From NCBI RefSeq assembly GCF_023094165.1, contig NZ_JALMDK010000002.1:447541-511540 (forward strand): a DNA stretch of 64,000 nt. Direction: 5' to 3'. The translations under genes and the position numbers were made by a program. Below the pieces are notes generated by a model, which saw nothing but the letters and a program-made list of their open reading frames with translations, had not been told where the DNA came from and did no database searches. Source of the stretch: Crossiella sp. S99.2 (GTDB lineage: Bacteria; Actinomycetota; Actinomycetes; Mycobacteriales; Pseudonocardiaceae). Of this stretch, positions 57,188 to 64,000 are shown one piece after another (position 1 is the stretch's first letter; each line of letters starts with the position of its first letter).

Positions 57188-58115
57188 CCGCCAGCGCGGC
57201 CGCGTCCTCCTGGCCGAACTTCTCCTCCAGCTCCTCCGGCGAATAGTCCAGGTCGATCTGCGCCACCGGCACGCCGCGGGCGGACTCGATCGCACCCAGC
57301 CGCCGCTGCGCCCGGTTGGCCGCGTAGGCCACGAACTCGTCCACGTCGAAGTCGTACGGCTGGGTCTCGAACTGGTCCTGCACCCACTGGATCGAGGCCA
57401 GCGCGTGCGGCAGCAGCTCACCCATCACCTGCTGCACCAGGTCCCAGTTGCGGTCGTCCGCGGCCACGTGCCGGCGGCAGGTGAAGGTGCCCCAGGCCAT
57501 GTGCCGCCGCTCGTCGTCGCCGATCTTGCGGATCAGCTCCTGCATGCCGGGCAGGATCCCGTTCTCCTGGCAGACCTTGTTCCAGGCGTGGTAGCCGGTC
57601 AGCGCCAGGGTGCCCTCGACCACGTGGTTGTAGGTGACGCTGGCCCGGATCTGGTTGGCCGGACTGGGATCCTCGGCCACCGCGTGCAGGGCGGCGGGCA
57701 GCGCGTCGTAGAAGATCGCCCGGTAGCCGGGGTTGCCGTCCACGTAGCGGTGCAGGTCCTCGGTCAGGCCCACCGCGTCCAGCCAGCGGCGGAACACCTC
57801 GGTGTGCTTGGCCTCCTCGAAGGCGAACTGGGTCAGGTACATCTCGTCGGCGATCCGGCCCTCGGCGGCCATGGCCCGGATGAACGGCTGGATGTCCTCG
57901 GTCACCGCCTCCTCACCGGCGATGAACATCGCGGTCAGGTAGGTGCCGCTGGCGCGCTGATCCTCGCCCATCGCGGCCCAGTCCAGCGCGTCCTGGCTGA
58001 AGTCGATGTCCGCCGGGTTCCAGAACCGGGCGTTGCCCTTGACGAACAGGCGCAGCGGGAAGGAATCCCAGTTGAGCCCGCCCTGGCGTAGCGAGTGGAA
58101 ACCCTGTCGCGTCAC
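57171..58115 (-). CDS. R2-like ligand-binding oxidase (R2lox)
   Basis: A 314-residue protein matching Mycobacterium R2lox (Rv0233) residue for residue at the metal site: E68, E101, H104, E167, E202 and H205. V71 and Y162, which form the ether cross-link, are also present. Family members bind a Mn/Fe centre and a long-chain fatty acid; the physiological reaction is unknown. It is no longer a ribonucleotide reductase. GTG at 58115; it lies three bases after the TetR gene, so the two form an operon. Confidence 0.95.
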   Translation of the reverse strand: MTRQGFHSLRQGGLNWDSFPLRLFVKGNARFWNPADIDFSQDALDWAAMGEDQRASGTYLTAMFIAGEEAVTEDIQPFIRAMAAEGRIADEMYLTQFAFEEAKHTEVFRRWLDAVGLTEDLHRYVDGNPGYRAIFYDALPAALHAVAEDPSPANQIRASVTYNHVVEGTLALTGYHAWNKVCQENGILPGMQELIRKIGDDERRHMAWGTFTCRRHVAADDRNWDLVQQVMGELLPHALASIQWVQDQFETQPYDFDVDEFVAYAANRAQRRLGAIESARGVPVAQIDLDYSPEELEEKFGQEDAAALAVSGAS

Positions 58116-58118
58116 GTC

Positions 58119-58721
58119 TCACTCCTTTGTGGACAGATAGGGACCGAGCATCGCCCCGGCGACCGTGGCCACCGCCTCGGCGGCGTGCCCTGGTTCGCCG
58201 GAGGGCAGCAGCAGGTGGCTCACGGTCAGCCGCACCGCGGTCTCCGCGTACAGCTCGGCCAGCGCCGCGGGCAGCCGGGGCAGCCGGGCCCGGGTGTGCT
58301 GACAGACCAGTTCGGCGGCAGAGGTCAGCACCGGGGCGCCGCGGGTGGTCAGGAACGGCAGCATGTCCTGCGCGTCCGCGCCGGTGAGCATCGCGCCGAT
58401 CAGCCGGTTCGCCGTGGCGTGGCTCAGGATGTAGCCGGTGGCCGCGCGGATGCCGTCGAGCAGGTTCTCCTCACGGTCCAGCCGCTCCGCGGTGCCGGCC
58501 AGGAACTGCGCGGTCAGCCGCAGCGCGACCGCCTGCACCAGCGCGTCCTTGTTGCCGAACTCGTTGTAGACGGTCTGCCTGCTCACCCCGGCCGCGGTGG
58601 CCACCTCGGCCATTCGCAGGCCCTGGTAGCCGCCCTCGGCGAGCAGGTTGGCCGCGGCGTCCAGCAGCGTCTCCCGCAGGGATGCCTTGACCCTGGCGCT
58701 GAAAGGTGTGATCTGAGCCAC
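58119..58721 (-). CDS. TetR-family regulator of the R2lox operon
   Basis: A 200-residue TetR protein: LLDAAANLLAEGGYQGLRMAEVATAAGVSRQTVYNEFGNKDAL (about 20-62) is the DNA-binding part; the C-terminal domain would bind a ligand. GTG at 58721. A perfect 7-11-7 inverted repeat lies 9 bp upstream of the start, so autoregulation is likely and the divergent HAD gene may be controlled too. Confidence 0.92.
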   Translation of the reverse strand: MAQITPFSARVKASLRETLLDAAANLLAEGGYQGLRMAEVATAAGVSRQTVYNEFGNKDALVQAVALRLTAQFLAGTAERLDREENLLDGIRAATGYILSHATANRLIGAMLTGADAQDMLPFLTTRGAPVLTSAAELVCQHTRARLPRLPAALAELYAETAVRLTVSHLLLPSGEPGHAAEAVATVAGAMLGPYLSTKE

Positions 58722-58730
58722 GGTCCGAGT

Positions 58731-58755
58731 TTGACACGAAGACGCTCTGTGTCAA
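58731..58755 (-). promoter_or_regulatory. TetR operator candidate
   Basis: TTGACAC, 11 bases, GTGTCAA, between the TetR and HAD genes. TTGACA may also be a -35 box. Confidence 0.65.
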
Positions 58756-58804
58756 GTGGGTGGACAGGGCTAAATCGGTTGTCAAGCGACGTACGGTAGG
58801 AGCC

Positions 58805-59503
58805 GTGGCTGACCTGACCGTGGGTTTCGACCTGGACATGACGTTGATCGACCCTCGGCCCGGCATGGTGCTGGCCATGGACGAGGTGCGCAGGCGCACT
58901 GGTTTCCCGGTCGACGGGGAGCGTTTCGCGAGCAACCTCGGACCGCCGCTGGACGGCTACTTCCGCGGCTGCGGCCTCGATGAGGAGCAGATCCTGGTGG
59001 GCGTGCGCGAGTTCCGCGCGCTCTACCCCGAGATCGTCATCCCGCGCACCGTCGGTCTGCCCGGCGCGGCCGAGTCACTGGCCGCGGTGCGCGCCGCCGG
59101 GGGTTCCGCGGTGGTGGTGACCGGCAAGTACGGGCCCAACGCGCAGCTGCACCTGGACGCGCTGGACTGGGAAGTGGATCACCTGGTGGGCGAGCTGTGG
59201 TCGACCGAGAAGGCGGTGGCGTTACGCCGGTTCGGGGCCAAGGTCTACGTGGGCGACCACATCGGCGATGTCAACGGGGCCAGGGCCGCTGGCGCGTTCT
59301 CGGTGGCGGTGCCCAGCGGACCGTGCACCGCGCAGGAGCTGCTCGCGGCGGGCGCGGACCTCGTGCTGGACTCGCTGACCGAGTTCCCTAGGTGGCTCGC
59401 CGGGTCAGCCGCGGTCCTTGCGGGACTGCCGGAACACCGCGAAAACACCGAGCGCGAGACCGATCGGCAGCAGCAGACAGGCCAGGTTCAACCACAGGGG
59501 TAG
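58805..59503 (+). CDS. HAD-superfamily hydrolase (phosphatase)
   Basis: A 232-residue HAD protein. Motif I FDLDMTLID (about 7-15), motif II VVVTGKYG, motif IV VGDHIGDVNGARAAG. A short cap lies after motif I. GTG at 58805 has TAGGAG before it. It contains one TTA leucine codon (59222-59224). The C-terminal 33 codons overlap the opposite-strand membrane protein gene by 99 bp and encode a polar, Gln-rich tail, which may be non-functional extension. Confidence 0.85.
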   Translation: MADLTVGFDLDMTLIDPRPGMVLAMDEVRRRTGFPVDGERFASNLGPPLDGYFRGCGLDEEQILVGVREFRALYPEIVIPRTVGLPGAAESLAAVRAAGGSAVVVTGKYGPNAQLHLDALDWEVDHLVGELWSTEKAVALRRFGAKVYVGDHIGDVNGARAAGAFSVAVPSGPCTAQELLAAGADLVLDSLTEFPRWLAGSAAVLAGLPEHRENTERETDRQQQTGQVQPQG

Positions 59504-59617
59504 CTCCGTCCGGCCGCTGGCGAACAGGCCGAACGTGCTGACCACGGCCAGCAGTCCGATCGCGAAAACCACGATGGCTACCGGTATCAGCTTGATCTTC
59601 GGGGCGGTCACGGCCAC
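59405..59617 (-). CDS. Small two-helix membrane protein
   Basis: A 70-residue protein with two transmembrane helices (about 10-32 and 40-62) and a basic end (RQSRKDRG). It is not recognised. GTG at 59617. It overlaps the end of the HAD gene by 99 bp tail to tail. Confidence 0.7.
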   Translation of the reverse strand: MAVTAPKIKLIPVAIVVFAIGLLAVVSTFGLFASGRTELPLWLNLACLLLPIGLALGVFAVFRQSRKDRG

Positions 59618-59741
59618 GCTGGAAGCTTAGACGTTCACGCGGGGACAACGGGTAGCGCGACTGACTCGGCTACTCTGGAGAACACGCGCCTCTCGGTTTC
59701 TTGAGGCGCGTTTGTCGTGACTTAGGGAAACGGTGAGGACA

Positions 59742-60131
59742 GTGCCGAGCGGCAGGGTCAAGTGGTACGACGCGGAGAAGGGCTTCGGCTTCGTGACCCA
59801 GGACGGTGGGGAGGACGTGTACGTGCGCGCCTCCGCCCTACCCGAGGGGGTAACCGCGCTCAAGCCCGGCATGCGGGTGGAGTTCGGTGTGGCCGACGGC
59901 CGCCGGGGCCCGCAGGCGCTCTCCGTCCGGCTGGTCGACCCGGTGCCTTCGGTGGTCGAGGCACGCCGCCGCCCGGCTGAGGAACTGCACGGCCTGATCG
60001 AGGACATGATCAAGGTGCTGGAGTCCACCGTGCAGCCGGACCTGCGCCGCAACCGCTACCCCGACCGCAAGGTGACCAAGCGGATCGCCGATGTCGTGCG
60101 CGCGGTGGCCAGGGAGCTGGACCCGAACTGA
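59742..60131 (+). CDS. Cold-shock-domain protein with C-terminal extension (CspB-like)
   Basis: A 129-residue protein. The cold-shock domain ([23 protein letters not shown]) has RNP1 intact but RNP2 changed to VYVRASAL, where His is replaced by Arg. A helical extension (residues about 72-129) follows, as in mycobacterial Rv0871. GTG at 59742 gives the family N-terminus; a GTG nine bases upstream has better ribosome spacing. Binding preference may differ from the short protein at 3.3 kb. Confidence 0.88.
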   Translation: MPSGRVKWYDAEKGFGFVTQDGGEDVYVRASALPEGVTALKPGMRVEFGVADGRRGPQALSVRLVDPVPSVVEARRRPAEELHGLIEDMIKVLESTVQPDLRRNRYPDRKVTKRIADVVRAVARELDPN

Positions 60132-60175
60132 TCTTGCGTGGAGACGGCCGCGGCCCTCAGCCGCTGCGCACATTT

Positions 60176-60190
60176 CGCGGCTCAGCCGCG
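60176..60190 (-). terminator. Stop-codon-centred hairpin (DUF2771 gene)
   Basis: CGCGGCT-n-AGCCGCG, 7-bp stem with the TGA (60184-60182) at its centre. Confidence 0.4.
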
Positions 60191-60664
60191 GTCGTCCACC
60201 GAGACAACCCACGTCCCGCGCGTCCCGAAACTCACGCCGCCCTCGGTGTTGGCGCTGATCGCCGCGCCGAACTGGTGCACCTCGATGGTCTCCAGCTGCG
60301 AGGCCGCCTCCGGCAGCTTCAGCGTGTACGCGAGCTGCTTGTTCGGCGCGAACACCTCGCTGCGCCCGTCGATCCGGCCGTTGTCCGGCTGGCGGTAGCG
60401 GAAAACCACCTGCCAGGGCGTCTGGCCGATCCGCGGGTCGACCGAGATGGTGACCTCCTGGCCCTTGGGCACCCGCAGCACGGCCGCGGCCTTCGGGTCG
60501 GCCTGGCAGTTCTCCACCTTCACGTCGCAGTACTGCGTGGGCTTGGCCGCGATCGACTTGCCCGAGGCGAAGAAGGTCACCTCCGGCGGTCCCACGGGAC
60601 TGGCACACGCGGTCACGCCCAGCACCATGGCGGTGACAAGCGGCAACGACTGTCCTCTACGCAC
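60182..60664 (-). CDS. Lipoprotein, DUF2771-like
   Basis: A 160-residue lipoprotein (lipobox GVTAC, Cys20). The mature part has EVTFFASGKSIAAKPTQYCD, a CxxxxxxC pair and VSVDPRIGQTPWQVVFRYRQ, like DUF2771 proteins of actinobacteria. Function unknown. GTG at 60664, 10 bp after the MFS gene, so the two may be co-transcribed. Confidence 0.78.
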   Translation of the reverse strand: MRRGQSLPLVTAMVLGVTACASPVGPPEVTFFASGKSIAAKPTQYCDVKVENCQADPKAAAVLRVPKGQEVTISVDPRIGQTPWQVVFRYRQPDNGRIDGRSEVFAPNKQLAYTLKLPEAASQLETIEVHQFGAAISANTEGGVSFGTRGTWVVSVDDRG

Positions 60665-60674
60665 GAACCCGAGA

Positions 60675-62291
60675 CTAGGTGGTCGCCGGACGCAGCGGCC
60701 GATCGCCTCCGAAGCCCGGGATCAGCGAGGAGCCGCGACCGGCCAGCAGGGTCTGGGTGAAGCCGACCGCCAGCAGCACCGAGACCACCGTGAAGCCGAG
60801 CCAGTACTCCGGCGGCAGCAGCAGGCCGACCGCGCCGCCCAGGGTCCAGGCCAGCTGCAGCACGGTCTCGGAGCGGCCGAAGGCCGAGGCCCGCGACTCC
60901 TCCGGCATGTCCCGCTGCACCACCGCGTCCAGGCAGACCTTGGCCAGCGCCGAGGCGGTCGCGCCGACCAGGCCGACGATCGCCGCCGTGGTCAGCCCGC
61001 CGAAGACCGCGGCCACCACGGTGGCGGCCAGCGTGGAACCCACGCACACCAGCAGCAACTGGTCCGGCTTGGTGAAGCTCAGCCGCGCGCCCACCGCGCT
61101 GCCCAGGAAGTTCCCGATGCCGGCGGCCGCGCCGATGATGCCCAGCAGCAGCAACTGCATGACCGGCTCGCCCTGGGTCTGCGCCTTGACCGCGAAGGCG
61201 GCGAAGAGCATCAGGAACCCGGTCAGCACCCGGATGGTGGCGTTGGCCCACAGCGTGACCACCAGCACCCGGCCCATCGGCTGCCGCGCCCGCTTGGGGT
61301 GCGCGCCGACCGTGGCCGGCACCTCGCCCTCGGTGACCTCCACCCAGGCCGGGATGCGCACGCAGGACCAGACGCCGACCGCGCAGATCGCCGCGGTGAA
61401 CCAGAGCGCGCCCTGCGGACCGAACAGCTGGCCCAGCCCGGCCGCGATGCCGCCGAAGGCCACGCTGGCGACCAGGCCGAACACGGTGAGCCGGGAGTTG
61501 GTCTTGACCAGGTCCAGCTCGTCCGGCAGCACTCTGGGTGTCACCGCGGCCTTGAGCACGCCGAAGGATCTGGACAGCACCATGCAGCCCAGCGCGGCCG
61601 GGTAGAGCGCCCAGCTGTCGAAGTTGAGCGCCATCACCGCGGCCAGCGCGATCCGGCCGGCGAAGGAGACACCCAGTGCCAGTCGCCTGCCCTGCTGCAA
61701 CCGGTCCAGCAGCGGACCGACCACCGGGGCGACCAGCGCGAACGGGGCCACCGTGATCAACAGGTAGAGCGCGACCTTGCCCTTGCTCTCCGCGCTCGCC
61801 GCGGAGAAGAACAGCGTGTTGGCCATGGCCACCGCGATGGCGGCGTCCACGGCGTAGTTGAGCATGGTGGCGTAGGTCAGCGCGGACAGGCCGGACTCGC
61901 GGGCCCCGTCGGCGTGCACCCCGCGGCGGAAGGCGCGCACCGCCTGCTGGGTCAGGTGCTTGCTGCGCCACATCATCACCCGGGTGACGGTGATCTTCTT
62001 CGGCGGCGTCGGGCCCTCCGGCTGCGGCTGCGGCGCGGTGGGCTCCTCGTACTGCTCGTCCGGGTAGTACGGCGAGGGCGGCGGCCGGTGCGGCCGGGTC
62101 GAGCGCGGTGGCGGCGGCGGAGGTGGGGGCGTGCGGCGGCGCACCGGCTCGGTGCGGCGCTCGCCCTGGTAGTCCGGGTCGTCCTGCCACGGATAACTCC
62201 GGCCGCCGGAGTTCGTGGAACTCGGCGGTTCGTAGCCGCGCGTGCGCCCGCGACTGCCGTTGCGGGTCGGCTCGTCGGGTCCGGGTCGCAT
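60675..62291 (-). CDS. MFS transporter with Pro-rich N-terminal tail
   Basis: A 538-residue membrane protein with 12 predicted helices after a cytoplasmic tail of about 110 residues rich in Pro, Arg and Tyr (eight prolines in a row). The membrane part begins near SALTYATMLNYAVDAAIAVAMAN; VGPLLDRLQQGRR is the family loop 2-3 motif. Substrate unknown; a similar protein lies in this position in mycobacteria (Rv0876c). ATG at 62291 follows AGGAG; a GTG one codon earlier is possible. Confidence 0.9.
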   Translation of the reverse strand: MRPGPDEPTRNGSRGRTRGYEPPSSTNSGGRSYPWQDDPDYQGERRTEPVRRRTPPPPPPPPRSTRPHRPPPSPYYPDEQYEEPTAPQPQPEGPTPPKKITVTRVMMWRSKHLTQQAVRAFRRGVHADGARESGLSALTYATMLNYAVDAAIAVAMANTLFFSAASAESKGKVALYLLITVAPFALVAPVVGPLLDRLQQGRRLALGVSFAGRIALAAVMALNFDSWALYPAALGCMVLSRSFGVLKAAVTPRVLPDELDLVKTNSRLTVFGLVASVAFGGIAAGLGQLFGPQGALWFTAAICAVGVWSCVRIPAWVEVTEGEVPATVGAHPKRARQPMGRVLVVTLWANATIRVLTGFLMLFAAFAVKAQTQGEPVMQLLLLGIIGAAAGIGNFLGSAVGARLSFTKPDQLLLVCVGSTLAATVVAAVFGGLTTAAIVGLVGATASALAKVCLDAVVQRDMPEESRASAFGRSETVLQLAWTLGGAVGLLLPPEYWLGFTVVSVLLAVGFTQTLLAGRGSSLIPGFGGDRPLRPATT

Positions 62292-62298
62292 CACACTC

Positions 62299-63084
62299 CT
62301 AATCCTGCCGTACCGGAACGAACTTGACCCGGAACAACGCAGGCCACAGCTTGCCCGTGACCAGGAACTCGTCCGTGCCCGGGATCGCCGCGATGCCGTT
62401 GAGCACGTCCGCCCGCTCCTGCTGCTCCGGCCGGAGCAGCCCACTGGCGTCCACTGTGCCGGTCACCGCGCCGCTGGCGGGGTCGATCCGCAGGATCTCG
62501 TCGGTCTGCCACACGTTCGCCCAGACCACGCCGTTGACGCATTCCAGCTCGTTCAGCTTGCTGACCGCGGCTCCGGCGTGACGCACGGTGACCGTGCCGG
62601 TGACCGCGAAGCTGCCAGGGTCGCGGAAGGTCAGCTGGTCCGAGCCGTTGCTCATGACAAGGCGGTTGCCGTCGTGGCAGAGGCCCCAGCCCTCGCCCTC
62701 GTAGTTCGCCTGGCCGGTCCGGGTGAGGGTCTGCCGGTCCCAGCGCAGCGCCAGGCCCTGCTGCCAGGTGAGCTGCCAGATCTTGTCGCCGATCACGGTG
62801 ATGCCCTCGCCGAAGTGGTCGGCGGGCAGGTCAGCCCGCTGCTGGACCACGCCGGTGACCGGGTCCACCCGGCGCAGGCTGGAGGAGCCCTCCTGGCCGG
62901 TGCCCTCGTACAGCGCGCCGTCGGCCAGCTCCAGACCCTGGGTGAACGCGCCCGGATCATGTGGCCGGGTTTCCAGCAGTTCCACCCGAAGTTTCTCCGG
63001 TTGGGGCAGCGGCGCGTCGGCCTGGCTCACCGCGGAACAACCGGAAAAAGCCAGGACCCCGCACAGCACCGCAAGCACTCGCAC
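62299..63084 (-). CDS. Glutaminyl-peptide cyclotransferase (plant-type) lipoprotein
   Basis: A 261-residue lipoprotein (lipobox AFSGC, Cys16). A five-bladed beta-propeller of the plant/bacterial glutaminyl cyclase family: RPHDPGAFTQGLELADGALYEGTGQ, GEGWGLCHDG, LNELECVNGVVWANVW, LNGIAAIPGTDEFLVTGKLWP. These enzymes turn N-terminal Gln into pyroglutamate on exported proteins. GTG at 63084; the frame is open 22 codons further. Confidence 0.9.
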   Translation of the reverse strand: MRVLAVLCGVLAFSGCSAVSQADAPLPQPEKLRVELLETRPHDPGAFTQGLELADGALYEGTGQEGSSSLRRVDPVTGVVQQRADLPADHFGEGITVIGDKIWQLTWQQGLALRWDRQTLTRTGQANYEGEGWGLCHDGNRLVMSNGSDQLTFRDPGSFAVTGTVTVRHAGAAVSKLNELECVNGVVWANVWQTDEILRIDPASGAVTGTVDASGLLRPEQQERADVLNGIAAIPGTDEFLVTGKLWPALFRVKFVPVRQD

Positions 63085-63140
63085 TGCTTCAGGGTGGCAT
63101 GCCGCATCGGTGCCTGCCGAGATGCGGCACAATCTGCTAT

Positions 63141-64000
63141 GTGACCCCAACCTCCACTCCAGCCGAGCACCGGACCGACTCGATCGACGGCACGCCGGAG
63201 AGCACCGCTCTGGTGAACGCGGTTCCGCTGGCGCAGGCCGCGGCCGAGGAGGCTGCCGAGGGCGAGGAGGTCGGCGGGCACGTCGGCATCTCGGTCGAGG
63301 ACCCGGCTGCGGTCACCCACTTCTTCGAGGCCGCGCACCCCGGCTACAGCGGCTGGCGCTGGGCGGTCACCGTCTCCCAGGCAGGCGGCGAGGAGCCGGT
63401 CACGGTCAGCGAGGTCGTGCTGCTGCCCGGCCCGCAGGCCCTGGTCGCCCCGGACTGGGTGCCGTGGAACCAGCGGGTCAAGGCGGGCGACCTGGGCGTC
63501 GGCGACCTGCTGCCCACCTCCCCGGACGACCCCCGCCTGGTGCCCGGCTTCCTGGCCAGCGACGACTCCGCGGTGGAGGAGGTCGCCAAGGAGATCGGCC
63601 TCGGCCGGATGCGGGTGCTGTCCTGGGAGGGACGCGCCGAGGCGGCCGAGCGCTGGACCGGCGGCGACTTCGGCCCTGGCAGCGACATGGCGCGCAGCGC
63701 GCCGGGCTCCTGCGCGGGCTGCGGGTTCTTCCTGCCGCTGGCCGGGGCACTGCGGGCGGCCTTCGGGGTGTGCGGGAACGAGTACGCGCCCGCCGACGGC
63801 CGGGTGGTGCACGCCGAGTACGGCTGTGGCGCGCACTCCGAGGCCGAAGTGGACACCACCCCGCTGGTGCCGGTGGCCGAGGTGGTCTACGACGACTCGA
63901 TGCTCGACGTCGAGCACACCGTGCTGACCGCGCCGGCCCCCGAGCCCGCCGCTGAGGCCGAGGCCCCCGCCGCCGAGGCTGCCGAGACCGAGACCGACGC
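63141..64000 (+). CDS. DUF3027-family protein (3' end cut by window)
   Basis: From GTG at 63141 at least 286 codons run to the window edge. The family stretch is HVGISVEDPAAVTHFFEAAHPGYSGWRWAVTV, VPWNQRVKAGDLGVGDLLPT and SCAGCGFFLPLAGALRAAFGVCGNEYAPADGRVV, with CxxC and C-H residues that could bind zinc. The visible end is an Ala/Glu-rich tail. No ribosome site is seen, and CAATCT close to the start hints at a leaderless mRNA. Function unknown. Confidence 0.85.
   Translation, partial: MTPTSTPAEHRTDSIDGTPESTALVNAVPLAQAAAEEAAEGEEVGGHVGISVEDPAAVTHFFEAAHPGYSGWRWAVTVSQAGGEEPVTVSEVVLLPGPQALVAPDWVPWNQRVKAGDLGVGDLLPTSPDDPRLVPGFLASDDSAVEEVAKEIGLGRMRVLSWEGRAEAAERWTGGDFGPGSDMARSAPGSCAGCGFFLPLAGALRAAFGVCGNEYAPADGRVVHAEYGCGAHSEAEVDTTPLVPVAEVVYDDSMLDVEHTVLTAPAPEPAAEAEAPAAEAAETETD

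Overview
This is high-GC actinobacterial DNA with GTG/TTG starts, 4-bp coupled operons, DasR-type, CIRCE and c-di-AMP elements, a conservon and AfsR/SARP regulators. Much of the gene content follows the Mycobacterium tuberculosis Rv0861c-Rv0877 neighbourhood (XPB helicase, helicase-associated protein, moaC, mog, moaE, rpfA, moaD, moaA, cspB, MFS protein), recalled from memory, but it is spread out by many insertions. Together with the fused Mog-MoaE protein this suggests Pseudonocardiales; the genus cannot be resolved from the sequence alone.

Left part (1-26 kb): a partial M48 protease, moeA, an AIM24 protein, a cold-shock protein, a membrane Ser/Thr kinase and an orphan groEL with two CIRCE operators. 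Next come a secreted TNT-type NAD glycohydrolase and cutC, then an ABC sugar importer (binding protein plus two permeases) translationally coupled to a cytoplasmic GH20 hexosaminidase. DasR-like palindromes sit before both cutC and the importer, and a secreted GH75 chitosanase lies nearby, so this is an amino-sugar uptake region. A HEPN-motif protein of unknown function, an XPB helicase and a doubled tripartite tricarboxylate transporter (C-B-A-C-A) follow.

Middle part (26-48 kb): a cvnABCD conservon whose GTPase gene is duplicated almost perfectly. The two copies (one mismatch in about 659 bp) flank a vapBC toxin-antitoxin pair. Then come a secreted glycine/asparagine-rich protein, the helicase-associated protein, an ACT-domain malic enzyme, the molybdopterin genes moaC and mog-moaE, an rpfA-like gene behind a ydaO-type riboswitch, a phosphodiesterase, two tandem AfsR/SARP regulators, and moaD-moaA.

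Right part (49-64 kb): mostly single-gene units (MarR, NagD-like HAD, mycothiol-dependent isomerase family, FadD, subtilisin inhibitor, PhzF, Gfo/Idh, SRPBCC, XRE regulator). A TetR-R2lox operon has a clear inverted-repeat operator. The window closes with a second cold-shock protein, a lipoprotein, an MFS transporter, a glutaminyl cyclase and a partial DUF3027 gene. No rRNA, tRNA, CRISPR array or transposase was seen.
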